A DNA stretch of 37,444 nucleotides, from the NCBI GenBank assembly GCA_949291555.1, contig CASEWE010000016.1:40065-77508 (forward strand), given 5' to 3'. The translations under genes were made by a program, and so were the position numbers. The DNA is from an uncultured Bacteroidales bacterium. Its GTDB lineage: Bacteria > Bacteroidota > Bacteroidia > Bacteroidales > P3. Below the pieces are notes generated by a model, which saw only the letters and a program-made list of their open reading frames with translations, was not told the DNA's origin and made no database searches. Positions 29,054 through 36,860 of this stretch are shown piece by piece. Every line of letters starts with the position of its first letter. Within the stretch, counting starts at the first letter, position 1.

Positions 29054-29651
29054 GTCGTATCAGGTTCTCTAATCGGGAGGCGAAGCCCGCCATGTCGGGG
29101 TTCCGGCCGAAATCTTGCCAAAGCGCGCCGATGAACGCCGCGCCGCCGAAGCCGGCCGCTTTCACGGAGCCGATGTTGCCGGCCGTGATGCCTCCCAAAG
29201 CCACGATGCGGGGCAATGCCTGCCCCATGTGCGAGGCTTCGGCCAGGAATGAACGGTTGTTAGCCGGGCCGTAGCTGTCCTTGGAAAGGCTTTTGAAAAA
29301 CGGGCTGAGGAAGACGTAATCGCAAATCCCCAATCGTTCTCCCGCTTCTTCCGCCTTATGGCAAGAAGCGCTCAGTGGGCCGAGGTAGCCTGCCGGGGGA
29401 AGGGGATGGCGCCTGTTCAGATGCAATCCTTGCAAATGGAAGCTTGCAAAAAGCCCGTGGTGATCGTGCAGGCGGATTTTCTCCCTCACGGACGGAGAGA
29501 GTTTTTCCAAGTAATCCCGCATTCGCTGCGTGTTCCATCCGGGCTTGCGCAGGTGGATGCCTTGTATCTCCTTCCGGGAAGCTGCCAGTTCCAAGGCTTC
29601 GGGTTCTTGCGCGCATTCCTCCGGCAGCGTGATGGCTACCAGTTTGAACAT
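29037..29651 (-). CDS. ThiE-like/TenI-type thiamine biosynthesis protein
   Basis: A 204-residue barrel related to ThiE. It keeps GIHLRKPGWN, HDHHGLFASFHLQGLHLNRR, VFLSPFFKSLSKDSYGP and VALGGITAGN, but lacks the GPxxxTxTK phosphate loop of true ThiE, having SPFFKSLSK instead. This pattern fits TenI, which aromatises the thiazole tautomer in Bacillus. The gene is first after the TPP riboswitch, 50 bases downstream, so it is co-regulated with the other thi genes. Many annotations call such proteins thiamine phosphate synthase; I favour a TenI-type role because a complete ThiE follows directly. Confidence 0.8.
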   Translation of the reverse strand: MFKLVAITLPEECAQEPEALELAASRKEIQGIHLRKPGWNTQRMRDYLEKLSPSVREKIRLHDHHGLFASFHLQGLHLNRRHPLPPAGYLGPLSASCHKAEEAGERLGICDYVFLSPFFKSLSKDSYGPANNRSFLAEASHMGQALPRIVALGGITAGNIGSVKAAGFGGAAFIGALWQDFGRNPDMAGFASRLENLIRHAQQD

Positions 29652-29699
29652 TTTTCCAACAAGTGTTTTGGGGATGAAAAGGCGGGAATGGAATATTCC

Positions 29700-29772
29700 C
29701 GGTCTCCCTACGTCGGCATTACCCGCATCAGGTTCTATGGGTCTGATCTCAGCCTTTCCGGCACCCCGTTTT
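29700..29772 (-). promoter_or_regulatory. TPP riboswitch (THI element)
   Basis: On the minus strand the leader carries the conserved aptamer in order: GGGGTGCC, GGCTGAGA, ACCC, GAACCTGATGCGGGTAAT, then GCCGACGTAGGGA. These are the thi-box core and both ligand-binding arms. Only about 50 bases separate it from the first start codon, with no terminator hairpin and T run, so control is probably at translation or by rho. A perfect palindrome GGAATATTCC (29690-29699) just after the aptamer could be part of the expression platform. It controls the six-gene thiamine operon. Confidence 0.95.
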
Positions 29773-30269
29773 TCGAATGTGCAAAAGTAATAAAAAACTT
29801 GCTTTCTTTATCGCTTTCCGTTGAGCTGGAAGCAGCTATTCTTTTAATTTGTAATTAAAAATCAATTATTTGTAAGTTAATTAAATGGGCAGGGAAGCGA
29901 CAAGTTGAAAATTGCTTTCCGTTTTTTCTTGAAAACCATGTTTTATTTCTTGAAAATTCTTTTTTTTGCACAGCGTACTTGCAATGGAACATCGGTTTAA
30001 CTGGTTGATTCTATTGTTAGTATGTTTATTTATGAGCAGGGGGATTCTCTTTGCGAGGAAAAGGTGCCGAGGAAGTGCCACGTGTGCCGGAGTTGCCGGG
30101 AGAAGAGGGGATTTTGGGGCGGTCGAAGCGTGGATGCCAGGGAAATGAAAGCAGGCCTGCTGCTTTCCGAAGCCCGGAAAAGAGGGATGGGACCGGCGGC
30201 GATAATAACCGCGACAATACAAGCGCGATAATACAAGAAAGAATCAAACGAACCGAAAGCCAGGAACCT
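29773..30269. other. AT-rich intergenic region between thi operon and the Lys-rich gene
   Basis: The first ~250 bases are AT-rich and presumably hold the thi operon promoter and that of the rightward gene, though no exact -33/-7 pair stands out. A 54-codon frame from ATG 29984 (MEHRFNWLILLLVCLFMSRG) could encode a small membrane peptide but continues into unlikely sequence and is not called. At 30199-30236 three near-repeats occur: GCGATAATAACC, GCGACAATACAAGC and GCGATAATACAAG. Confidence 0.45.
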
Positions 30270-30911
30270 ATGGCAAGCAAAAAAAACGAACCCGAAGGAA
30301 AATCTTTAGGAAAAACCGGAGTTTCAGCAGCCGGGAAAGGAAAAGGTGCGGCTTCGGCCAAGAAGGCCGTTGACGCCAAGCCTCGACCCGCATCTTCTTC
30401 AAAAGCCGGAGAGGAGACGGGAAAGGCAGGAGGCAAGGCTGCAAAGGCGGAAAAGACCGTAAAGACTGTGAAGCCGGCAAAGCCGGCAAAGCCGGAAAAG
30501 CCGGTTTCGAACGCCTCCGTGGCGGAAACCGCCGCGCCGGAGAAAGGGCCGGTGAAAAAGGCAGCGAAGCCGGGGAAGAAGATCTGCCGTATCATCAGTT
30601 TCGAGAAGATGACCCCGGAGATCAAGGCCTTGTTCGATGCCCGTTACCCGGATGGGTACGCCGATTATGTCAACCGTTACCCGAAGCCCAGCGGTGAATC
30701 TTTCTACGCCGTGAGCCTTTACACCGATGATGCCGATTATCTGGTGAAAGTGGATGTGGATGTGGATCTGTCCATCGATGTGGATTACGATTTTCCCGAA
30801 CCGGCGCCGGAAGACGATGTGGCAGCCGATACGATGGATGAGGAGAAATCCTCTCCTGATGTGAATGATTTGGCGGATTCCTTGGCCGACGAGCCGTCCG
30901 AAAATCTCTGA
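30270..30911 (+). CDS. Charge-polarised protein: Lys/Ala-rich N-terminus, acidic C-terminus
   Basis: A 213-residue soluble protein in three parts. Residues 1-105 are Lys, Ala and Pro rich, histone H1-like, with a 9-base nucleotide repeat encoding KPA (KPAKPAKPEKP). Residues ~108-165 form a compact domain: CRIISFEKMTPEIKALFDARYP, YADYVNRYPKPSGESFYAVSL and YLVKVDVDVD. The rest is strongly acidic (DVDYDFPEPAPEDDVAADTMDEE). I recall small conserved Bacteroidales proteins with the middle and acidic part, but of unknown role. DNA binding by the basic arm is plausible and unproven. ATG 30270 (MASKKNEPEG) is chosen since upstream codons in frame look non-coding. It has no operon partner. Confidence 0.75.
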   Translation: MASKKNEPEGKSLGKTGVSAAGKGKGAASAKKAVDAKPRPASSSKAGEETGKAGGKAAKAEKTVKTVKPAKPAKPEKPVSNASVAETAAPEKGPVKKAAKPGKKICRIISFEKMTPEIKALFDARYPDGYADYVNRYPKPSGESFYAVSLYTDDADYLVKVDVDVDLSIDVDYDFPEPAPEDDVAADTMDEEKSSPDVNDLADSLADEPSENL

Positions 30912-30922
30912 AAGGACCGAAT

Positions 30923-30949
30923 CCGGCATCCTTCCGATGGGGATGCCGG
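30923..30949 (+). terminator. Hairpin after the charge-polarised gene
   Basis: CCGGCATCC (30923-30931) and GGATGCCGG (30941-30949) form a perfect nine-pair stem with a nine-base loop, 12 bases after the stop codon. There is no T run after it, so it is a terminator candidate only. Confidence 0.5.
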
Positions 30950-30969
30950 GCTTGGCTGCAAGCGGGAGG

Positions 30970-31066
30970 GATTGCCCGCGTTTCCCAAATGGATCACGAT
31001 GACGAAGCCGTTCCCGGGAACGGGAGGGTGCAGCGGTAATCAGGTGATTGCCCGTTTCCCGGATCA
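30970..31066. repeat. Imperfect direct repeat flanking a perfect palindrome
   Basis: GATTGCCCGCGTTTCCC...GGATCA (30970-30996) recurs as GATTGCCCGTTTCCCGGATCA (31046-31066), differing by small gaps. Between them is the perfect 16-base palindrome CCGTTCCCGGGAACGG (31008-31023). A third related stretch, GATCACCCGTCTCCCGGATT, lies at about 31127-31146 inside the ATPase gene end. No function is recognised. Confidence 0.6.
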
Positions 31067-31107
31067 AGCGGACGCGGCAGCCAAGCCGCCATCGAGAACG
31101 AGAAGAC

Positions 31108-31896
31108 TTAGCGGTAAGCGGGCAGGATCACCCGTCTCCCGGATTGCGGGTGCAGGCCTTCGCAAAGAGGGGTCCCGTATACTTTTTCCATTAATTCCTT
31201 TGTGAATACTTCCCGGGTAACACCCTGGCATATCATTTTCCCTTTTGCGAGGCAGACGAGCCTGTCGCAATAGTTCGCGGCCAAGTTGATGTCGTGGATG
31301 ACCATAAGCGTGCAACCGCTTTTCTTGCCGGTGATTTCCCGGATTTTCCCCATCATTTTGATTTGATTGGCAAGGTCGAGGTTGGAGGTGGGCTCGTCCA
31401 GCAGCAGCAGTTCCGGCTCTTGGCAGAGCGCCCGGGCGATAGCCGCCAGCTGGCGTTCGCCCCCGCTCAGGTCGCTTATTTTCTTGGAAAGGATTTCCTT
31501 TTCCGTGAATGTCCCGTGCAGACCCGTAACAGACAGGCATTCCCAGGCTTTTTCGCGGTCTTTTTCAGAAAAATCCAATTGGAACCATTTCCGGTAGGGG
31601 GTCCTCCCCGAGAGAACGAATTCCATGATGGGGATTGGCGTCTTTTCGATATTTTGCGGGACCAAGGCTATCTTTCGAGCCATGGAGCGGGAACTGAGCC
31701 GGGAGAGGTCCTGGCTGCCGGAAAAAATTCTCCCCTGGGCGGGTATGTCGCGGCAAAGAGCTTTCAGCAAAGTGGTTTTCCCCGCCCCGTTTGGGCCGAT
31801 GATTCCTGTGATTTCATGGTCGCTGGCTTGGAAAGTGATGCCCTCTATGCGGAATCCTTTCTGGTAGGCGGCATTCAGGTTCGATACATCAAGCAT
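31108..31896 (-). CDS. FecCD-type importer ATPase (BtuD/FepC-like)
   Basis: ATPase of a three-gene metal-chelate importer. The 262-residue protein has Walker A GPNGAGKTT (residues 34-42), the Q-loop VPQN, signature DLSGGERQLAAIARAL, Walker B LLLLDEPTSNLDLANQ and switch histidine in VIHDINLA. EPTSNLDLANQ and HDLN-type switch are usual in the siderophore/cobalamin/heme class. The start overlaps the permease end by eight bases. Substrate is not determined by the ATPase; see the binding protein. Confidence 0.93.
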   Translation of the reverse strand: MLDVSNLNAAYQKGFRIEGITFQASDHEITGIIGPNGAGKTTLLKALCRDIPAQGRIFSGSQDLSRLSSRSMARKIALVPQNIEKTPIPIMEFVLSGRTPYRKWFQLDFSEKDREKAWECLSVTGLHGTFTEKEILSKKISDLSGGERQLAAIARALCQEPELLLLDEPTSNLDLANQIKMMGKIREITGKKSGCTLMVIHDINLAANYCDRLVCLAKGKMICQGVTREVFTKELMEKVYGTPLCEGLHPQSGRRVILPAYR

Positions 31897-32884
31897 AGGA
31901 CTGTTTTTTCGATTTGAGGAGGAGGTAGATGAAGACTCCCCCCCCGAGGATGCCGGTGACCACGCCGACCGGAAGTTCCCCGGGCCGGATCACGGTTCGG
32001 GAAATCCAGTCGCAAAAAAGCGTGAAACCGCCTCCGCAGAGGAAAGACGCCGGGATGAGGATCCGGTAATCGTTTCCGGCAAGGCTTCTGAGTATGTGGG
32101 GCACGACCAATCCGATGAATCCGATGATGCCGGCCGCGGCCACGCTGGCTGCCGTCATGCAGGAAGCGAGGATGATCAGGAGTGGAACGAGGACGCGTGT
32201 TTCGACCCCCAGATGGCGGGCGGTTTCCAATCCCATGTTGAGGATGTTGACGCGCTGGGAGAGCAGGGTCGCGACAACCAGCCCGGCAAAAGCCAGCCCG
32301 CAGAGGGAAAGGGCCTGCAAGGGGCTGTTGTTGTCGAGGGACCCCATTGTCCAGTAGATGATCCGGGAGATGTCTTGCGGGGAGGAAAGGCTCATGGCCA
32401 AGGTCGTGCAGGCGGACAGGAGGATGCCCAGCATGATGCCGGATAGCAAGAGGCTGTTGATGTCCGGCCGTATCCGGTAGAAAGCCAGGAGCAGGAAACT
32501 GGTTCCGAGGGCGCCCGCCAGCGCAAAGAGCCCGGCGGGCGAGAAAGTTCCGATTTGCCATCCGGAAGCGAAAGCCACGGCAACGCCCAGAGAGGCTCCG
32601 GCCGAAATTCCCAAGGTGTAGGGTTCGACCAAAGGGTTTTTGAAAATGCCTTGGAGCAGGCAGCCGGAGAGGGAAAGCATGCCTCCTATGGCAATGGCGG
32701 CAAGCACGCGCGGCCCTCTCAATTGGAAAAGAATGAGCTTTTCCATGCTGTTTTCTTCGAGGGAAAACCATTCCCAAGGGGGAATCCCGATGCTCCCGCT
32801 CGAAAGGGAGAGCACCGCGCAGGCGGACAGCAGGATGAGCGAAACGCTTATCCAGAACGTGAGTCTTGATCGGAAAGATTTCAT
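31889..32884 (-). CDS. FecCD-type importer permease (BtuC-like)
   Basis: A 331-residue inner-membrane permease with about ten hydrophobic segments. The family marks are visible: QLRGPRVLAAIAIGGMLSLSGCLLQGIFKNPLVEPYTLGISAGAS, spread over residues 54-100, then SLILSGI-like LLLSGIMLGILLSA, GLVVPHILRSLAGNDYR and the end GVVTGILGGGVFIYLL. These are typical of cobalamin, heme and siderophore permeases. The ATG at 32884 was chosen since it opens a hydrophobic segment (MKSFRSRLTFWISVSLIL) and gives the standard length. It overlaps the binding protein's stop by four bases. Confidence 0.94.
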   Translation of the reverse strand: MKSFRSRLTFWISVSLILLSACAVLSLSSGSIGIPPWEWFSLEENSMEKLILFQLRGPRVLAAIAIGGMLSLSGCLLQGIFKNPLVEPYTLGISAGASLGVAVAFASGWQIGTFSPAGLFALAGALGTSFLLLAFYRIRPDINSLLLSGIMLGILLSACTTLAMSLSSPQDISRIIYWTMGSLDNNSPLQALSLCGLAFAGLVVATLLSQRVNILNMGLETARHLGVETRVLVPLLIILASCMTAASVAAAGIIGFIGLVVPHILRSLAGNDYRILIPASFLCGGGFTLFCDWISRTVIRPGELPVGVVTGILGGGVFIYLLLKSKKQSYA

Positions 32885-33735
32885 AAGGCCGATTCCAGGA
32901 ATGCGGCCATGGCTTCCAAAGTCATCCGGAAGAATACCGGCGTGGGACAGCAGGCCTTGTTGTCGTCGATTAGCGTGATTCGTCTTTTGGCAACCGCCGG
33001 GATGAGGGGGAATTTTTCCCATTCCCGCATAATGGTTTCACCCGAACCCGACATCCGGCTGATGAACATGAAGTCGGGGGCGGCTTCTATGACGTATTCC
33101 TTGCTGATACCGCCGCCTTTGTAGTCTTTCACGATGTTGGAAAGCCCGAGCATCTCGAGGTATTGGTTCATGTAAGTGCCTTCGATTACCGGGAAAACGG
33201 GCCGGTCTCCGATTTGGAAGAAAGCCTTGCGCGATGGGAACTTTTTTTCGAAAGCTTCGGCTTTCCGGGCAATCTCCGCTACTTGCCGTTTCTCTTCCCG
33301 TACTATTTCCCGCGCTTCGGTTTCCATTCCGGCCAGCTTCCCGATCTCGATTGTCTGTTCGCAGATCTCCTCGAAGCTTCGCGGCGTCTCGAAGTTTTTT
33401 ACCCGGATGCCCAGCTGCTCTATTTTCCGCCGGGTCTCTTCTTTGGTGAAAGCCATGCAGAATACGATGTCGGGTTTGAGCAGGAGCAGTTTTTCCAGAT
33501 TTATATCCAATACGTTTCCAACGATTTCGGAAGTGTTTCCTTCGAGGGGGCTTGGGCAATAGGAGGTTCTGCCTGCAACGATCGGATCGGCTCCGATCTG
33601 CTGGAGGGTATGCGTGATGGAAGGGGAAAGCGAAACGATCCTCGCAGGCTCGGCATGCTGGGCGGCAAGCCTCAGGGGAAGAAGCGTCGCGATGCAGAAG
33701 GCAAGCAGAATGGGCAGAGAATGAGTTTTTTTCAT
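32881..33735 (-). CDS. Metal-chelate ABC substrate-binding protein (BtuF-like)
   Basis: A 284-residue periplasmic binding protein: MKKTHSLPILLAFCIATLLPLRLAAQ is a signal peptide without a lipobox. The mature part starts RIVSLSPSITHTLQQIGADPIVAGRTSYC, as in BtuF, followed by VLDINLEKLLLLKPDIVF and the second lobe MLGLSNIVKDYKGGGISKEYV. The class binds cobalamin, heme or ferric siderophores by a rigid helical hinge; the sequence alone does not say which. No cobalamin riboswitch is seen in the short upstream region. It is the first gene of the binding protein-permease-ATPase operon, both junctions overlapping. Confidence 0.9.
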   Translation of the reverse strand: MKKTHSLPILLAFCIATLLPLRLAAQHAEPARIVSLSPSITHTLQQIGADPIVAGRTSYCPSPLEGNTSEIVGNVLDINLEKLLLLKPDIVFCMAFTKEETRRKIEQLGIRVKNFETPRSFEEICEQTIEIGKLAGMETEAREIVREEKRQVAEIARKAEAFEKKFPSRKAFFQIGDRPVFPVIEGTYMNQYLEMLGLSNIVKDYKGGGISKEYVIEAAPDFMFISRMSGSGETIMREWEKFPLIPAVAKRRITLIDDNKACCPTPVFFRMTLEAMAAFLESAL

Positions 33736-33759
33736 TTGGCAAAAGGATTCCCGTGGAGG

Positions 33760-33767
33760 CAAAGGTA
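33760..33767 (-). promoter_or_regulatory. -7 element for the importer operon
   Basis: The minus strand reads TACCTTTG, an exact -7 match, 25 bases before the binding-protein start. No -33 TTTG at the expected spacing is seen. Confidence 0.5.
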
Positions 33768-33829
33768 GCATAATAAGCGCAATCTTTGCTCCAGGCTGCA
33801 GGAGGAAAGGCCCGATGTGCCTTTTTTTG

Positions 33830-33837
33830 TACCTTTA
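33830..33837 (+). promoter_or_regulatory. Candidate -7 element for the M23 peptidase gene
   Basis: TACCTTTA matches TAnnTTTG at all but the last base, 32 bases before the start codon, preceded by a T-run (33822-33828). Confidence 0.4.
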
Positions 33838-33868
33838 CGCGCTCCGAGTTCGGGAAGCTGGTATCTGT

Positions 33869-34873
33869 ATGTTGCTTAAATCATTGATTAATAAGAAAAA
33901 ATCACTTTTGTTCATCTGGGCGGGATGCTTCCTTCCGTTTTTTTTGCACGGGCAATCCGGGAACGCCGGAGCGGGTTCGTCCGCTGGTTCGAGCGGGGAT
34001 TTTCCCGAACCGGTTTCGCGCTCGGCGGTTTACGATGATTTCGACTCTTCCTGGAAGATTCCGAATCCGTATGCGGATCTTCAGCCGGTGTTCGTTGCCG
34101 AGAGCCACGGCGACAGCATGTCCTTGTACCGGAGATGGCTGCAGGAGCTTGCCGAGGAAGAGCTTGCCGAAATGTGGCAATTGCGCGAAAGATTTGCCTA
34201 TACTTCGTTTACTTCGAGAGACTTGCATTACCGGCATCCGGAAGGGGTGCAGGAAGGGAACGACACGCTTTGGATCCGTTTGGTGGATTCGGCGAGCCGC
34301 TACGTGCACCCGTTCAAAGGGCGGGTGACTTCCCGCTTCGGAGCCCGTTGGGGAAGGATGCACTACGGGACCGACGTAGGGTTGCGTGTGGGCGATACTT
34401 TGGTGGCGGCTTTCGACGGGATTGTCCGGGTTTCCCAACGGAACTACTCTTACGGCAATATCGTGATCATTTTCCATAAGAACGGATTGGAGACCTATTA
34501 CGCCCACATGAGCCGGCTGCTCGTCAAGCCCAACCAGGTGGTGAAGGCCGGGCAGCCGATAGGACTGGGGGGAAACACCGGCAGGAGCCGGGGGCCTCAC
34601 CTGCATTTCGAAGTCCGTTACCTTGGGGTTCCTATCGATGCGCAGCATCTGATCGATTTCGAAAAATACGAACTTATCGCGGAGGAGTTCCCCCTTTGCA
34701 AAAATACCCTTTACGGGATCTCCGCGTCCGGGGCCCGCTACCATCGGATACGTTCGGGTGAAACGCTTAGCTCCATCGCCCGCAAATACCGGACTTCGGT
34801 TTCGCGGATCAAGGCGTTGAACGGGATGCGCAGCAACCGGATCCGGGCGGGTGCCACGATCCGGGTTCGCTGA
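33869..34873 (+). CDS. M23 endopeptidase with C-terminal LysM domain
   Basis: A 334-residue exported cell-wall enzyme. After basic residues the segment SLLFIWAGCFLPFFLHGQ acts as signal peptide. The M23 (LytM) domain spans about residues 140-245: RVTSRFGARWGRMHYGTDVGL supplies a His and Asp metal pair, YYAHMSRL the middle histidine, and HLHFEVR the last. A LysM domain fills about 288-334 (YHRIRSGETLSSIARKYRTSV to RAGATIRV) and should bind peptidoglycan. All expected metal ligands are present, so it is probably an active D,D- or glycyl endopeptidase rather than a NlpD/EnvC-type activator. ATG 33869 gives the best signal peptide. It is single, divergent from the importer operon. Confidence 0.92.
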   Translation: MLLKSLINKKKSLLFIWAGCFLPFFLHGQSGNAGAGSSAGSSGDFPEPVSRSAVYDDFDSSWKIPNPYADLQPVFVAESHGDSMSLYRRWLQELAEEELAEMWQLRERFAYTSFTSRDLHYRHPEGVQEGNDTLWIRLVDSASRYVHPFKGRVTSRFGARWGRMHYGTDVGLRVGDTLVAAFDGIVRVSQRNYSYGNIVIIFHKNGLETYYAHMSRLLVKPNQVVKAGQPIGLGGNTGRSRGPHLHFEVRYLGVPIDAQHLIDFEKYELIAEEFPLCKNTLYGISASGARYHRIRSGETLSSIARKYRTSVSRIKALNGMRSNRIRAGATIRVR

Positions 34874-34939
34874 CAAGCCCTGTTCCGGCTTGTTGGAAAA
34901 GGGAACAGTAGGAAAAACGGAAACGAAAAAAAGGAATAC

Positions 34940-35653
34940 ATGCAACAGGTTTCTCAGCAGCAGATAGACGCTTGGAACGAGGAATTTTCCACGGCATCGC
35001 CCCAGGAACTGCTGAAGTTCTTCATGGGCAAGTTCGGAGAGCGGTTGGCTTTGTCATCCAGTTTGGGCGCGGAAGACCAAGTGCTTGCCGATATGATGGT
35101 GAAGATCGATCCGGAGGTCAGGATTTTCACCTTGGATACGGGAAGGCTTTTCCCTGAAACCTACCAGCTCATTGCCCGGACGGAAGACCATTACCATATC
35201 AAGATGGAAGTCTTTTTCCCTTCCGCCGATTCGGTGGAGGCGATGGTTCGGGAAGATGGGGTGAACTTGTTTTACAAGAGTCTGGAACTCAGGAAAAAAT
35301 GCTGCCATGTACGGAAGCTGGAGCCTTTGGCCCGTGCTTTCAAGACATTGGATGCCTGGGTGTGCGGCTTGCGCCGCGAGCAGTCGGTTACCCGCCAGCA
35401 GGTGCAGGCCGTGGAGTGGGATGGTGGAAACGGCCTGTTGAAAATCAATCCTTTGGTTTCATGGACGGAAGCCGATGTATGGGATTATGTCAAAAAGGAA
35501 GGGGTCCCTTACAATGTCTTGCACGACAAGGGATACCCGTCCATAGGATGCCAGCCTTGCACAAGGGCGGTGGCTCCGGGCCAGGATGTCCGTTCGGGAC
35601 GCTGGTGGTGGGAAAATCCGGAGCAGAAGGAGTGCGGCTTGCATGTTTCTTAG
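34940..35653 (+). CDS. cysH: Adenylyl-sulfate reductase, [4Fe-4S] CysH type
   Basis: Reduces activated sulfate to sulfite with thioredoxin in the assimilatory route. The 237-residue protein has the ATP-pyrophosphatase-like fold (SSSLGAEDQVLADMM, FTLDTGRLFPETY) and two cysteine pairs, Cys121-Cys122 and Cys204-x2-Cys207 (KKCCHVRK and SIGCQPCTR), which bind a [4Fe-4S] cluster and mark APS rather than PAPS specificity. The C-terminal nucleophile is Cys232 in KECGLH. The usual partners cysD, cysN or sulfite reductase are not beside it in the window. It follows the M23 gene by 66 bases. Confidence 0.95.
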   Translation: MQQVSQQQIDAWNEEFSTASPQELLKFFMGKFGERLALSSSLGAEDQVLADMMVKIDPEVRIFTLDTGRLFPETYQLIARTEDHYHIKMEVFFPSADSVEAMVREDGVNLFYKSLELRKKCCHVRKLEPLARAFKTLDAWVCGLRREQSVTRQQVQAVEWDGGNGLLKINPLVSWTEADVWDYVKKEGVPYNVLHDKGYPSIGCQPCTRAVAPGQDVRSGRWWWENPEQKECGLHVS

Positions 35654-35753
35654 GCTTGGCCGGTTTTTCCGGTATCGGCGGAAAAGGCCGCCCATGCTTT
35701 TCGCCGGGTAGGGAGCGGTTTCCGGCTTCGGTTTCGGGAGCCGGCCGGTTTTT
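35654..35753. terminator. Imperfect hairpin between convergent cysH and glycosyltransferase genes
   Basis: Around 35661-35692, GGCC...TTTTCCG and CGGAAAAGGCC can pair as an imperfect stem with a short loop. It could end transcription from either side; there is no long T run. The rest of this gap shows nothing recognisable. Confidence 0.35.
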
Positions 35754-36860
35754 TCAGGGAAGCCGGGGCGGGGCAGGCTGCTCTTGCGGGATTGCTCCTT
35801 TTTCGGATGAGGAGAGAAGGGCGGCATTGCTTTTGCGATCGCCTGCTCTCAAGCGGCGTTGGAGGCTGGTTGCAAGCCTTCTTCCGGTAGCGATGGCCAA
35901 AACGACCGGGCGGAATGCTCTTTTCCCGTCCAAGCGCAGCATGATCCGTTGGGCGGAAGAAAAATAGATTTTGAGTTGTTTCTTGTGTTCAAGGAATAAT
36001 CGTCGTGTCTCCCGTGCGAATCCGCAGTTCCCTTGCCAAGGGTTGTGGCTTTTGCTCATATAGGCGAAATACCACCACGAATAATAAATCGACCGGGCAA
36101 AATCCAATATTTCAGGGCTTGTTTCTTCTTGCAGGGGAGAGAGCAGCCTGTCGACGGTTCGGCAATAATTTTCCGCGTATTCGATGCCGATAGGGGTCCG
36201 GACTCCCGAGCCGGGCCGCTGCATATAGTTGTAACCGGGATAGTCGCAAAAGACCACCTTGGGTTGCTTCAGGCCGATTTGGATGTTTATCAAGGTATCT
36301 TCGCCTATTTTGAAGGGGAATGCCTGCGTGTGCTCGAAAAGGTTTTTCCGGTAGAGTTTGGCGCAAAGGGAAGGGAAGATCTTGTGGCCTAAGACCGCAA
36401 AGAGGAATTCTTGCCCGTGGAGCGGGCTTGCGGATTTTTCCTTGCAGGTGACGGCATAGCCGGGACGGATCCGGACATAGTCGCAAACGGCAATATCGTA
36501 GGAGGCCTGCCCCGAACCGCTGATTCCTTTGTGCAGTTCCGCGAGCATTCCGGGTTGCCATGTGTCATCGCTGTCGAGGAAGCAGACGAAATTCCCTCGT
36601 GCAAGGGAAAGGGCTGTTTCCCGGGCCGCTGCCACCCCCTGGTTCCCGGTCTCCATGCAATGGAAACGGGGGTCGATGCGGGAAAAGCGCTGGAGGATTT
36701 CCATGCTGTTGTCGGTAGATCCGTCGTTGATAGCAAGGACTTCGAAATCCGGGAAAGTCTGGTTGCGGACGGATTCCAGGCAGGCTTCCAAATAGGGTTC
36801 CGTGTTGTAGACGGGTATGATGACGGAAATCTCAGGGGTCTGGAGCGGGGAATGTTCCAT
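35754..36860 (-). CDS. Family 2 glycosyltransferase
   Basis: A 368-residue cytosolic or membrane-associated sugar transferase for cell-surface glycans. The GT-A fold is clear: EISVIIPVYNTEPYLEACLESV at the N-terminus, EVLAINDGSTDNS, GVAAARETALSLARG and the metal-binding FLDSDDTWQPGML (DxD-like SDD). Residue ~215-225 has KIGEDTLINIQ, a probable catalytic acidic site. The C-terminal third is helical and basic (GRRLATSLQRRLRAGDRK) and may touch the membrane. Sugar and acceptor cannot be assigned. The start at 36860 was taken because homology begins immediately; an open frame reaches 37334 but its extra 158 residues are low-complexity Pro/Arg/Lys. It is isolated here, 30 kb from gmd-fcl. Confidence 0.9.
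   Translation of the reverse strand: MEHSPLQTPEISVIIPVYNTEPYLEACLESVRNQTFPDFEVLAINDGSTDNSMEILQRFSRIDPRFHCMETGNQGVAAARETALSLARGNFVCFLDSDDTWQPGMLAELHKGISGSGQASYDIAVCDYVRIRPGYAVTCKEKSASPLHGQEFLFAVLGHKIFPSLCAKLYRKNLFEHTQAFPFKIGEDTLINIQIGLKQPKVVFCDYPGYNYMQRPGSGVRTPIGIEYAENYCRTVDRLLSPLQEETSPEILDFARSIYYSWWYFAYMSKSHNPWQGNCGFARETRRLFLEHKKQLKIYFSSAQRIMLRLDGKRAFRPVVLAIATGRRLATSLQRRLRAGDRKSNAALLSSSEKGAIPQEQPAPPRLP

Noticed and set aside
29984..30148. Small membrane peptide frame (MEHRFNWLILLLVCLFMS start)
   Set aside because: The hydrophobic start is suggestive, but the rest shifts into sequence typical of non-coding GC-rich DNA and there is no supporting promoter pair.
33736..33868. Cobalamin riboswitch upstream of the BtuFCD-like operon
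   Set aside because: The gap is about 130 bases and shared with a divergent gene; none of the conserved B12-box bases were seen.
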